NCBI RefSeq assembly: GCF_900199375.1
Contig: NZ_LT900217.1
Span: 1,240,001-1,304,000 of the forward strand
DNA length: 64,000 nt
From: Gordonibacter urolithinfaciens
GTDB taxonomy: Bacteria; Actinomycetota; Coriobacteriia; Coriobacteriales; Eggerthellaceae
Direction: 5' to 3'
Shown here: piece after piece, positions 50,964 through 59,538 of the stretch
Numbering within the stretch: the first letter of the stretch is position 1
Layout: the number at the start of each line of letters is the position of its first letter
Translations under genes and position numbers: made by a program
Notes under the pieces: model-generated
What the model was told of the DNA's origin: nothing
Databases searched by the model: none
The model's input: the letters and a program-made list of their open reading frames with translations, nothing else

Positions 50964-52781
50964 CTAGAGGTCGAGGCTCGGGATCTCCTCGTCGGCGTTG
51001 CCGCCCGCGGCGTTGATGCCCGCGATGCGGCCGAACGTCACGCAGCGTCCGTGGCCGATGCCCGGCACGTAGGTGGGATAGTCTCCCGCGCCGAAGAACT
51101 CGCCGGCGGCAGAGCCGCACACGTACAGGCCCTCGATGGGCTGGTCCTCGGCGTCGAGCACCTGGGCGTCCAGGTTCGTGCGCAGGCCGCCGCACATGGT
51201 GAGCATGCTGGCAACCAGCTTGCCGGCGTAGAACGGCGGGTCGACGACCTTGCCCATGACCTCGGGGCGCTTGCCGAAGTCCAGGTCACGGCCCAGATCG
51301 CACAGCTCGTTGTAGCGGTCGACCGTGGCCACCAGGTTCTCGGGCGGCACGCCCATCTTCTCCGCCAGCTCCTCGAGCGTGTTCGCCTCGACCGTCTGGC
51401 CGCTCTCCAGCTCGCCTTCCAGCACCTTCTTCTGCGCCTCCAGGTTGTACTCGCCGCCCACGGGCTGGGTGAGCTGGCCCCACTGCAAACCGCCGCCCAA
51501 GCCGGCATCCATCTGGGCCTTCACCTGCTCCAGGCCGTGGGAATCGTAGATGGTCCAGGCGTCCTTCTTCGTCTGCAGGGCCTTCGTCACGCTCTTGGAC
51601 TGGGTGTTCACGTCCTCGTTCTTGAAGCGCTTGCCCTCCCAGTTCACATGGAGGAAGCCGTAGCTGGCCGCGCCGAAGTCCAGGTGCATGACCGCCGCGT
51701 GCGGCTCGGACTTCTGCATGGCGCCGCCGGCCCAGATGGCCTGCTTGTGCATGTCGCCGGTGTCGCAGTCGGGCGGGTTGTAGAAGCGGCCGTCCATGGC
51801 GTAGGCCGTCATGGGCGAGTAGTACTGGAACATCTCGTTGTCGGCCGCGTAGTCGCCGGAGGCGATGATGACCGACTTGGCGTTGATCTGCGTGTACTCG
51901 TCCTTGCCAGTGGAAACGACAGCGCCCGTCACGGGGCCGTCGCCGTCGCGCACGAGCTGCTCGCTCTTCGTCTCCCAACGGATCTCGCCGCCCATGTCGG
52001 CGATGGTCTCGTACAGCGCCGGCACCAGCACCGCGTTGCCGTACACGTCGCCCACGCCCGAGCCCTGGTAGAACGTGAAGTTCACGGTCTCCTCGTACTT
52101 GTCGGCCTGGTAGAAGATGTGCGTGACCGGGTACTCGGTGTAGTCGGGGCCCTTGTAGTAGCCGTCCCACAACAGCGCCTCGAGGCCCTTCTTCGTGGCC
52201 AGGTCGTACAGCCAGTCGAAGCACGCGCCGCTCTTGTGCGCGAACTCCCACAGCAGCGGCTCCTTCACGCGGCCCTGCGCCCAGTTGATCCAGCGGCGAA
52301 TGACGTTGTTGTAGTCGGGCTCCTCCACGAGGCCCTCGCCGGCCAGCTTCTGCTGGACCTTGGTGTGGAAGCCGGCGATGTGCACGCCGCGCGCCACCAC
52401 GGTCTCGGGGTTCTTGTCGATGGTGATGACCTTCGCGCCCTTCTCGAGCGCCGAGATGGAGGCGCAGCAGCCCGCGAGGCCCGCGCCTATGACGAGCACG
52501 TCGCACTCCTCCGTGCCCTTGATCTTGTCCTTGGCGATGGGCTCGGGCGCTATCTCCCAGCTGTGCTTGCCGGCCACGTCGGGGCCGGCCGAGGCGCCGC
52601 TCTCCGCCACCGGGATGCCGCCCTCGCCGCCCGCGGCGGCGTCGGCCTTGGCGTCGGACTTCGACTGGGGCGCGCAGCCGGCCATGCCGGCCATGGCCGC
52701 ACCGGCGAGCGCCGTGCCGCCCAGGCCCAAGAACGCGCGACGCGACAGGCCCTTCTTCCCCATGCCCTTCTCTTCCTCCAT
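50964..52781 (-). CDS. Tat-exported, lipid-anchored FAD-dependent reductase (fumarate-reductase/urocanate-reductase type)
   Basis: A 605-residue flavoprotein. The N-terminus has a twin-arginine signal (LSRRAFLGL, Arg14-Arg15) ending in AGC with Cys36, so it is probably exported folded and lipid-anchored. The FAD-binding site is CDVLVIGAGLAGCCASISAL (about 93-112); ASGDYAADNEMFQYYSP, CGGLRTNLDAQVLD and GHGRCVTFGRIAGINAA are typical of the FAD_binding_2 family. Members of this group in Eggerthellaceae reduce varied organic acceptors in respiration; the acceptor here cannot be assigned. AAGGAGG precedes the ATG. It is divergent from the membrane LuxR gene, with a 376-bp gap. Confidence 0.9.
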   Translation of the reverse strand: MEEEKGMGKKGLSRRAFLGLGGTALAGAAMAGMAGCAPQSKSDAKADAAAGGEGGIPVAESGASAGPDVAGKHSWEIAPEPIAKDKIKGTEECDVLVIGAGLAGCCASISALEKGAKVITIDKNPETVVARGVHIAGFHTKVQQKLAGEGLVEEPDYNNVIRRWINWAQGRVKEPLLWEFAHKSGACFDWLYDLATKKGLEALLWDGYYKGPDYTEYPVTHIFYQADKYEETVNFTFYQGSGVGDVYGNAVLVPALYETIADMGGEIRWETKSEQLVRDGDGPVTGAVVSTGKDEYTQINAKSVIIASGDYAADNEMFQYYSPMTAYAMDGRFYNPPDCDTGDMHKQAIWAGGAMQKSEPHAAVMHLDFGAASYGFLHVNWEGKRFKNEDVNTQSKSVTKALQTKKDAWTIYDSHGLEQVKAQMDAGLGGGLQWGQLTQPVGGEYNLEAQKKVLEGELESGQTVEANTLEELAEKMGVPPENLVATVDRYNELCDLGRDLDFGKRPEVMGKVVDPPFYAGKLVASMLTMCGGLRTNLDAQVLDAEDQPIEGLYVCGSAAGEFFGAGDYPTYVPGIGHGRCVTFGRIAGINAAGGNADEEIPSLDL

Positions 52782-52900
52782 GAGAATCCCTCCTTGATTC
52801 GACTCGCGAACCCGGCGCGCCCCTTTTGCGCACCGGAGCGCAGCGTTGCCGCTGCCCGCAGGCTCACCTTAAAGCCGACACTGCCCGTCATCAACCCGCA

Positions 52901-52940
52901 GGCAGGGGGAAATGCCTCCCCACGTGCATTTCCCCCTGCC
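52901..52940. promoter_or_regulatory. Perfect 15-bp inverted repeat in the flavoprotein-LuxR gap
   Basis: GGCAGGGGGAAATGC (52901-52915) and its exact complement (52926-52940) are separated by 10 bases. It lies 120 bases upstream of the flavoprotein start. Candidate LuxR operator; the rest of the 376-bp gap 52782-53157 shows only the -10 element at 53087-53092. Confidence 0.5.
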
Positions 52941-53086
52941 GGGGGGATGCCCGCACGCGTCCGGTCAGGCTACCCTGCGCGCGGCGGGCGCTGCGCGCTC
53001 GCGAGGCCCGGAACAACGCCACGGGCCAGAGGCATACAAGCCGGACGGTCAGCCTGCGAGCAGGGCGCGGCACGCGACCTAGGCGC

Positions 53087-53092
53087 TATAAT
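53087..53092 (+). promoter_or_regulatory. -10 element of the LuxR-type gene
   Basis: GCTATAATG 66 bases before the start codon. No -35 match at 17 bases, so the promoter may need an activator. Confidence 0.4.
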
Positions 53093-53157
53093 GAGCACGG
53101 GGAGATCAGCCGCGCCGCGCTCCGGCGCTTCGCGGCCCGCTACGGGAGGGAGCGGCG

Positions 53158-54600
53158 ATGCCGTCGTTCAAGGACGAGCTGTGGCGCACGCCCGATCTGC
53201 TGGGGTTCGCGGCGCATTGGATCTGGATATGGTGCGTGTTCTGGAGCTCGCTGTTCTACGGCGAGGGAACGCTGCTCGACGTCTTCAGCGGCCTTGCCGG
53301 CCCGCTCGCGCTCGAGCCGCTGTGGGTGGTCTCGCTGCTGGCGAACGTCGTGACCATCGCGTTTCTGCTCATGCTGTCGTACTTCCGCAACCCGCTGGCC
53401 GATGTGCGCTGGCTGCCCCACGCGGGTGGCGCGCTCACCGCCATCGGCACGCTCGCCCTCTCGCACCCGGTGCTCGTAGCAACCGGCGGGGCCGCCGCGC
53501 CGGTCTATCTGGCAGGCGCGCTGGTCACGGGAGTGGGCAGCGCCATCGTGGTGATGCTGTGGGCCGAGCTGTTCGCCTCGCTCGGATCGAAGCGCACCGT
53601 GAACTACTCCGTGGTCGCCCTGCTCATCGCCGCCGTCGCGTACTTCGCCATCCGGCTGCTGCCCGTCGACGCAGCGCAGCTGGCCGTAGCCCTACTGCCG
53701 GCGGCGAGCATGGGCTGCTTCCTGCACTACAAGCGCAGCGTGCCCCGCCTGCCGCGGCGCGAGCGCAACGTGCGGGTGAAGGCGCGCCCACCGCTGCGGC
53801 TCGTGACCGTGGCGCTGTTTTTCGGCGTGTCGTTCGGCGCGATGAAAGGCCTCATGGCGCCGGTGGAGAGCGATTGGCTGGCCGTGCGCGACCTGCTGAA
53901 CATCGCGGCCATCGTCGGCGGGTCCGTGACCATCTTCGCAACCATGAGCTGGGCGAAGATGGACTTCGACCACCTGACGTACCAGGTGGCCCTGCCGCTC
54001 ATGGCGGCGGGTTTCCTGTTCCTGCCGCTGCACGAACCGTGGAACGTCATCGGCACGGCGGTGCACCAGGCGGGCTACCAGTACTTCTACATCGTGCTGT
54101 GGGCGCTCTGGCCCGTGCTGGCCTCGCGCGGCGTGCCGGCGGGCTGGATAGCGGGTTGGGGCCTTCTTTCCATCCAGCTCGGCCAGTTCGCCGGGTCGAT
54201 CGCCGCGGCGCTGGCCGTGAGCGTGGTGAACACCGACCTGGGGATGGCCATGCTCTCGGCGGGAATCATCTTCGCCATCCTCATCATCGCGCTGTTCGCG
54301 CTGGGCAGCGGGCAGGCCAGCACGGGCTGGGGCTACGTGAAGCCCATGGAGGAGGCCGATGCCGCCACCGACTTCGAGAAGGCCGGCACGCGCATCGCCC
54401 GGCGCTGCCGCCTGTCGCCGCGCGAGATAGAGGTGCTCTTCCTGCTGGCGAAGGGCCGTAACCGCGCCTACATCAGCGAGGAGCTGGTCATCGGCGACGA
54501 GACGGTGAAGAGCCACGTGAAAAGCATTTACCGCAAGGTGGACGTGCACTCCCAGCAGAGCCTCATCGACCTGATAGAGGCCGAAGCGCGCAACGCCTGA
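53158..54600 (+). CDS. Polytopic membrane LuxR-family regulator
   Basis: A 480-residue protein with about 12 hydrophobic segments over residues 15-385 and a C-terminal LuxR helix-turn-helix (about 412-475): CRLSPREIEVLFLLAKGRNR, then ISEELVIGDETVKSHVKSIY and RKVDVHSQQSLIDLI. This MFS-like sensor plus LuxR output is a hallmark of Eggerthellaceae, where many copies sit opposite Tat flavoprotein reductases, as here. It probably senses the substrate at the membrane and controls the reductase gene. GGGAGG precedes the ATG. How a membrane-bound HTH reaches its promoter is unresolved. Confidence 0.88.
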   Translation: MPSFKDELWRTPDLLGFAAHWIWIWCVFWSSLFYGEGTLLDVFSGLAGPLALEPLWVVSLLANVVTIAFLLMLSYFRNPLADVRWLPHAGGALTAIGTLALSHPVLVATGGAAAPVYLAGALVTGVGSAIVVMLWAELFASLGSKRTVNYSVVALLIAAVAYFAIRLLPVDAAQLAVALLPAASMGCFLHYKRSVPRLPRRERNVRVKARPPLRLVTVALFFGVSFGAMKGLMAPVESDWLAVRDLLNIAAIVGGSVTIFATMSWAKMDFDHLTYQVALPLMAAGFLFLPLHEPWNVIGTAVHQAGYQYFYIVLWALWPVLASRGVPAGWIAGWGLLSIQLGQFAGSIAAALAVSVVNTDLGMAMLSAGIIFAILIIALFALGSGQASTGWGYVKPMEEADAATDFEKAGTRIARRCRLSPREIEVLFLLAKGRNRAYISEELVIGDETVKSHVKSIYRKVDVHSQQSLIDLIEAEARNA

Positions 54601-54774
54601 GCGACGCCGCGCCGGAACCTGCCGGACACAGCCACCTCGACCTGCACGCTCATGGGCGCGCGATGCGCATCATCCGCCCCGTAACCGTCCGCCCATCGGG
54701 TTATGGTATCGTGGGTGCCTGCAAGCTGGACACGGCCGGCGCGGCGCGCGCCGGCATGGGCACGAGAGGTACCG

Positions 54775-56031
54775 ATGATGCACAACCACCGCGACGAGCG
54801 AAGCAACGCCGAGACGGATGCCGAGCTCGAAGCCGAGATAGAGGCGCTGACGTCCCAGGAAGCCGAGGCGGCGGCAACGCTCAAGAAGAAGATTCCCCTG
54901 CCGCTCAAAGTGTTCGCCATCCTGTGCATCGTGGCGGGCGTCGCCATCCTGCCCATGATCGGGTTCGTCATCGTGGCCATGGTGATCGCGTTCCGCGAGG
55001 GCGCGCTCGCAGACGACTCGACGGCGTCCACGGTGCTGTTCTTCGCGCTGCTAGCCATCCTGGCCCTGCTCACCGTGGCGTTCATCGTGTTCGGCATCCG
55101 CCTGCTGCGCGACAAGCGACGCTTTGCGGCGCAGACCGCCGAGCTGCTCACCGGCCTCATGGTGGCCGGCATCCTGTGCGACATCATGCTGTTCGGCCTG
55201 GACGGCACCGTGCTGTTCTTCGTGGCCTTCATCGTGTTCCTCGTGGTGCTGACCAGCTACCTGGACCCGTCGCTCGCCGACGAGCGCGAGCTCCAGCGCA
55301 AGCTACGCGACATGGAGACGCGCGAGGACGCCGAGGACGGCACGCTCGGACGCGACGAGACGGGCAAGGGGTTCATCGCGCTCAACTTCTTCAACCTGTT
55401 CTGGATTTTCACGGTGTGCTGCGTGCTGGGGCTGATCATCGAGACGGTGTACCACTTCGCCGTGGTCGATCCCGGCCACTACCAGGACCGCGCCGGCTTG
55501 CTATTCGGGCCGTTCTCGCCCATCTACGGATTCGGCGCCGTGCTCATGACCGTGGCGCTGAACCGCTTCCACGACAAGAACGTCATCCTCATCTTCCTGG
55601 TGAGCGCCGTCATCGGCGGGGCGTTCGAGTATCTGACCAGCTGGTTCATGCAGTTCGCGTTCGGCATCGTGGCCTGGGACTACTCGGGCACGTTCCTGTC
55701 CATCGACGGGCGCACCAACGGCATGTTCATGGCCATGTGGGGCGTGCTGGGCGTGGTGTGGATCAAGCTGTGCCTGCCCTGGATGCTGAAGCTGGTGAAC
55801 CTCATACCCTGGAACTGGCGCTACGCCCTCACCACGGTGTGCGCGGCACTCATGATCGTGGACGGCGCCATGACCTTGCTGTCGCTGGACTGCTGGTACC
55901 AGCGCATGGCCGGCAAGCCCTCCGAGACCGCCATGGCCCAGTTCTTCGACCGCAACTTCGACAACGAGTACATGCAGGAGCGCTTCCAGAGCATGTCGAT
56001 AGACCCCTCCAACGCCACGCGCGCGAACTAG
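54775..56031 (+). CDS. CmpB-like multi-pass membrane protein (putative ABC-transporter type IV, PF06541-like)
   Basis: A 418-residue protein. An acidic 40-residue start with a short coiled coil is followed by four hydrophobic segments (near 45-70, 85-108, 120-140 and 145-165), a charged linker (about 170-200), then the CmpB-like domain: LFGPFSPIYGFGAVLMTV, EYLTSWFMQF, WDYSGTFLSIDGRTNGMF and MWGVLGVVWIKL. The domain is common in anaerobic Gram-positive bacteria; function unproven. GAGAGG precedes the ATG pair (54775/54778). Confidence 0.8.
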   Translation: MMHNHRDERSNAETDAELEAEIEALTSQEAEAAATLKKKIPLPLKVFAILCIVAGVAILPMIGFVIVAMVIAFREGALADDSTASTVLFFALLAILALLTVAFIVFGIRLLRDKRRFAAQTAELLTGLMVAGILCDIMLFGLDGTVLFFVAFIVFLVVLTSYLDPSLADERELQRKLRDMETREDAEDGTLGRDETGKGFIALNFFNLFWIFTVCCVLGLIIETVYHFAVVDPGHYQDRAGLLFGPFSPIYGFGAVLMTVALNRFHDKNVILIFLVSAVIGGAFEYLTSWFMQFAFGIVAWDYSGTFLSIDGRTNGMFMAMWGVLGVVWIKLCLPWMLKLVNLIPWNWRYALTTVCAALMIVDGAMTLLSLDCWYQRMAGKPSETAMAQFFDRNFDNEYMQERFQSMSIDPSNATRAN

Positions 56032-56043
56032 GCCGGATCTCTC

Positions 56044-56073
56044 GGGAAGGGGGCGTGATTCCGCCCCCTTCCC
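56044..56073. terminator. Bidirectional terminator
   Basis: A 12-bp perfect stem (GGGAAGGGGGCG and complement) with a 6-base loop between the convergent CmpB-like and desulfidase-like genes. Confidence 0.65.
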
Positions 56074-56078
56074 CTCCC

Positions 56079-57428
56079 CTACGAGCCCAGCATGATCCTG
56101 ATGATCTCGTCGTTGGTGGCGCGCATGCCGTCGCGGCCGAGGCGGGCGATGCTGTCGATGGTGTTCTCCACGCCCTTCTTCACGATGCCGTCGCCGCCGT
56201 AGAACTGCTGGCCGTCGCGGTACATCACGTAGCCGAGGATGCCGGCGTTCACCGAGAAGGCTATCTTGCCGGCGCACGAGGGCTTCGCGCCGTCGCACAC
56301 CATGCCCGCCACGATGGACAGCGCGTTCACCACGGCGTGGCAGGCCTCCTTGTAGCCGCCGCCGTCCAGATACGCGATGCCGGCGCCCGCCGCCGCGCCC
56401 GCGCACACCGCGCCGCAGAACGCCGACAGCCGGCCGATGCCCGTCTTCTGATGGATGGCCACGAGGTTCGAGAGCACCAGCGCACGGTAGAGCTGCTCGT
56501 CGCTCGACCCCAGCTCGCGCGCGTACACGATGAGCGGCACCGACACGGTGATGCCCTGGTTGCCGCTGCCCGAGTTGATGACCACCGGCAGCTCGCAGCC
56601 GCTCATGCGCGCGTCGGACGCCGCTGCGGCGCACGCGCAGGCGCGCACCTTCACGTCGTCGCCGTAGGCGCCCAGCATGACGCTGCCGATGTTCGCGCCC
56701 CAGTCGCCGGCCAGCCCCTCGTCGGCCACGGCGCCGTTGCAGGCGATCTGCCGGTCGAGCAGCTCGCGCACGTCGTCCACGTCCACGGTCATGGCGAAGT
56801 CCCAGATACCGGCCATCGAAAGCAGGCCGCGGTCGGTCATGCCCTCGGCCGCGCCGCCCTCCGACGCAGGCGCGGCATCGCGCAGCACCTCGCCGTCGCG
56901 CTCCTCGCGCACGATGTTCGTGTGGAAGTCGGCGATGCGCACGAGCGCGCTGCGCGCCGGACCGCCCGCCGCGGCCCCGGCGCCCGCGCCGCCGCCCGCG
57001 GCCCCGGCGCCGTCGGCAGCCTCCGCGGCGAACGCGCGCACGACGATGTCGAAGTCGAGGCCCGAGTCGGCGCGCTCCACCGCGATGGGCGTGCGCCCCA
57101 GATAGGCGACGACCTCCTCCACGTCGGCCGGCGACACGTCGGCGATCACCTCCAGGCTGCGGCCGGCCTCCCCCGCCACGATGCCGGCTGCCGCCGCGGC
57201 CTCGATGCCCTTCAAGCCGCCCGTATGGGGCACCACCACGCTCTTCGCGTTCTTGATGATGCTGCCGCTGGCCGCCACGTGCACGCGGGTCGGCTCGGCT
57301 CCCAGCAGCTCGCGCGCCCTCGCCGCCGCCAGCGCGATGGCGATAGGCTCCGTGCACCCCATCGCCGCGATAAGCTCTTCTTCCAAAATGGAAACGTAGG
57401 CGCCGTAGCGCTCGTCGGTCCGCTCCAT
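56079..57428 (-). CDS. L-cysteine desulfidase/L-serine dehydratase-like protein (UPF0597, CyuA type)
   Basis: A 449-residue protein of the UPF0597 family. The N-terminal AAMGCTEPIAIALAAARA and IIKNAKSVVVPHTGGLKG, then the central NSGSGNQGITVSVPLIV and the C-terminal CGAVCAGAAAGAGIAYLDGG and PSCAGKIAFSVNAG segments carry the conserved cysteines expected to hold a [4Fe-4S] cluster. E. coli CyuA (YhaM) degrades L-cysteine to pyruvate, ammonia and sulfide. An Ala/Gly-rich insertion (about residues 140-160) is unusual. It stands alone. Confidence 0.88.
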   Translation of the reverse strand: MERTDERYGAYVSILEEELIAAMGCTEPIAIALAAARARELLGAEPTRVHVAASGSIIKNAKSVVVPHTGGLKGIEAAAAAGIVAGEAGRSLEVIADVSPADVEEVVAYLGRTPIAVERADSGLDFDIVVRAFAAEAADGAGAAGGGAGAGAAAGGPARSALVRIADFHTNIVREERDGEVLRDAAPASEGGAAEGMTDRGLLSMAGIWDFAMTVDVDDVRELLDRQIACNGAVADEGLAGDWGANIGSVMLGAYGDDVKVRACACAAAASDARMSGCELPVVINSGSGNQGITVSVPLIVYARELGSSDEQLYRALVLSNLVAIHQKTGIGRLSAFCGAVCAGAAAGAGIAYLDGGGYKEACHAVVNALSIVAGMVCDGAKPSCAGKIAFSVNAGILGYVMYRDGQQFYGGDGIVKKGVENTIDSIARLGRDGMRATNDEIIRIMLGS

Positions 57429-57527
57429 GATCCGCCTTCCCGCCGGTTACGATTCCCCCATGATAGCACGCGACCCCCGCTGGGCGCTTAACGTCAAATT
57501 GATGCCGGCAACACCGGGAGCCGTCGC

Positions 57528-57533
57528 TATAAT
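57528..57533 (+). promoter_or_regulatory. -10 element of the first GGDEF/EAL gene
   Basis: GCTATAATATG 44 bases before the TTG start; no good -35 element at the usual distance. Confidence 0.4.
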
Positions 57534-57576
57534 ATGATGCAATTGCGCTCGCGCGCTGAACAACAAGGAGGTCCGC

Positions 57577-59373
57577 TTGAAGAAGCGGAGTAGGCTGGGC
57601 AAGGGGTTTATCGTCATCGCCTTCTGGGTGCTGGGCGTAGCCATACTCATGTTCACCCTCGCGCAGGTGCGCGACTTCGCCGGCATCATCAACGACTCGG
57701 GCGTCGTGCGCGGCGGCACGCAGCGCGTGGTGAAGATGGAGCTGGCCGGCCGGCCGGCGCCGTCCACCGAGCAGCGCGTGACCTCGCTGCTGGAGAAACT
57801 GGCCGAGAACGAGGAAAACCGCCTGTACAAGGGCCCCGAAACCTACGAGTTCATGGACAACCTGGCCGCCGTCGACTCGCAATGGAAGCTCATCGAGGAC
57901 GAGATCGATGCCCTGCACCGCGGGGAGGGATCCGCCGAGCGGCTGCTGGACCTGAGCGAGACGCACTTCACCCTGGCCGACGCCATGGTGCTCTCCGCCC
58001 AGAAGCGCGCCGAGCGAGACTTCCTCGTGACGGGCGCCATCTGCACCGTGCTGTTCCTCACCGCCGCCACCATCATGCTGTTCATGCGCAACGACCGCAT
58101 CTCGAAGCTCAAGACCGCCTACTTCACCGACCCGCTCACGAGGCGCAAGAACATGCTGGCCTTCGAGGAGCAGGGGCAGCAGCTCGTGTCCAGCGCCCCC
58201 GGGGGCACGTACCTGGTGGCGTACACGAACGTGCTGAACTTCCGCTACATCAACGAGACGTACGGCTACGAGTCCGGCGACAAGCTCATCCTGACGTTGG
58301 CCCGCCTGCTGGACAATGCCTGCCGGCGCGACGAGCTGGCGACGCACGGCAACGCGGACCACTTCGTGCTGCTGCGCAACGACCCGCAGCGCATCGAGAA
58401 GCTGCACGGGCACATCGAGGCGAAGCTGCGCGCCACCCCCGACCTTCACTTCACGGGCATCCTCTCTTTCGGCTGCGGCGTGTGCGAGGTCGAGCAGCCC
58501 AGCGACAGCATCCCGCTCCTGGTGAGCAACGCCATAGCCGTGATGAAGGAGTCGCCCGACAAGGAGGGCATCTCGCGCTACGACCAGGTGTTCCGCAACG
58601 CCGTGGAGCTTAAGAACCGCATCGAGCAGCACGAGGACGAGGCGCTGGCGAACCGCGAGTTCCAGCTGTACCTGCAGCCGAAGAACCATCTGGCCGACGG
58701 CGCGCTCGCCGGGGCGGAGGCGCTTGTGCGCTGGAATTCGCCCAAGCTGGGCTTCCTCCCGCCCGACTCGTTCATCCCCCTCTTCGAGAAGAACGGGTTC
58801 ATCGTGCAGCTCGACTTCTACATGCTCAAGCGCGTGTGCCAAACCTATCCGATGACCGTACCCGGCACCGGCGAAGCGCTCGTGGTGTCCGTGAACTTCT
58901 CCCGTGTCACCATCATGCGCGAGGGCTTCATCGAGCGCCTGCTGCACGTGGTGGACAGCGCCCGCATCCCCCACGAGGCCATCGAGGTCGAAGTCACCGA
59001 AAGCGCGTTCGTCATGGACGAGGACGCGGTCATCAACAAGCTCGAGACGCTCAAGGCCATGGGCTTCCGCCTGGCCATGGACGACTTCGGTACCGGCTAC
59101 TCGTCGCTCAACCTGCTGCGCAAACTGCCCATCGACGTGCTCAAGATCGACCGCGGCTTCCTCTCCGAGAACACCGACCCGAGCCGATCGCGCTCCGTGC
59201 TGAAGGGCGTGCTGGACATGGCCGGCGACCTCGGGCTGGTCACCGTGTGCGAAGGCGTGGAAACGGAGGAGCAGGCCTCCATGCTGAGAGAGCTGGGCTG
59301 CCCGGTGGCCCAGGGCTACGTGTTCTCCAAGCCCCTGCCGGAGGGGGAGTTCCGCACCCGCTACGGACTTTGA
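57577..59373 (+). CDS. Membrane GGDEF(degenerate)-EAL protein, probable c-di-GMP phosphodiesterase
   Basis: A 598-residue protein with helices near 10-30 and 148-168 enclosing a 115-residue external sensor. The GGDEF-like domain (about 180-340) has GNADHF where GGDEF is expected, so it is unlikely to make c-di-GMP. The EAL domain (about 350-595) is intact: EALVRW (Glu near 381), VNFSR, EVTES, DDFGTGYSSL, LKID, EGVETEEQ and QGYVFSKPL. The likely reaction is hydrolysis of c-di-GMP. The TTG start follows AAGGAGG with ideal spacing. The gene ends 165 bases before a second, larger c-di-GMP gene in the same direction. Confidence 0.88.
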   Translation: MKKRSRLGKGFIVIAFWVLGVAILMFTLAQVRDFAGIINDSGVVRGGTQRVVKMELAGRPAPSTEQRVTSLLEKLAENEENRLYKGPETYEFMDNLAAVDSQWKLIEDEIDALHRGEGSAERLLDLSETHFTLADAMVLSAQKRAERDFLVTGAICTVLFLTAATIMLFMRNDRISKLKTAYFTDPLTRRKNMLAFEEQGQQLVSSAPGGTYLVAYTNVLNFRYINETYGYESGDKLILTLARLLDNACRRDELATHGNADHFVLLRNDPQRIEKLHGHIEAKLRATPDLHFTGILSFGCGVCEVEQPSDSIPLLVSNAIAVMKESPDKEGISRYDQVFRNAVELKNRIEQHEDEALANREFQLYLQPKNHLADGALAGAEALVRWNSPKLGFLPPDSFIPLFEKNGFIVQLDFYMLKRVCQTYPMTVPGTGEALVVSVNFSRVTIMREGFIERLLHVVDSARIPHEAIEVEVTESAFVMDEDAVINKLETLKAMGFRLAMDDFGTGYSSLNLLRKLPIDVLKIDRGFLSENTDPSRSRSVLKGVLDMAGDLGLVTVCEGVETEEQASMLRELGCPVAQGYVFSKPLPEGEFRTRYGL

Positions 59374-59538
59374 GGGCCGAACCGCGCGTTGACCGGGCAC
59401 GGCGATACCCGACTATTTTCATAGCCATGCACCTTTTCTCAGGCGACGCACCGTACAACCGGATACAATGGGAGCTGTTCTCCCCGCAGCACCCAGTCCG
59501 GCTTCGGGAGATCGGCCACCTCGGTTAGGAGCAGGTAC

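Noticed and set aside
55501-59400. 1,299-codon minus-strand open frame across three genes
   Set aside because: It runs antisense through the CmpB-like protein, in a shadow frame of the desulfidase gene and antisense through the GGDEF/EAL gene; low-complexity translation and no ribosome-binding site.
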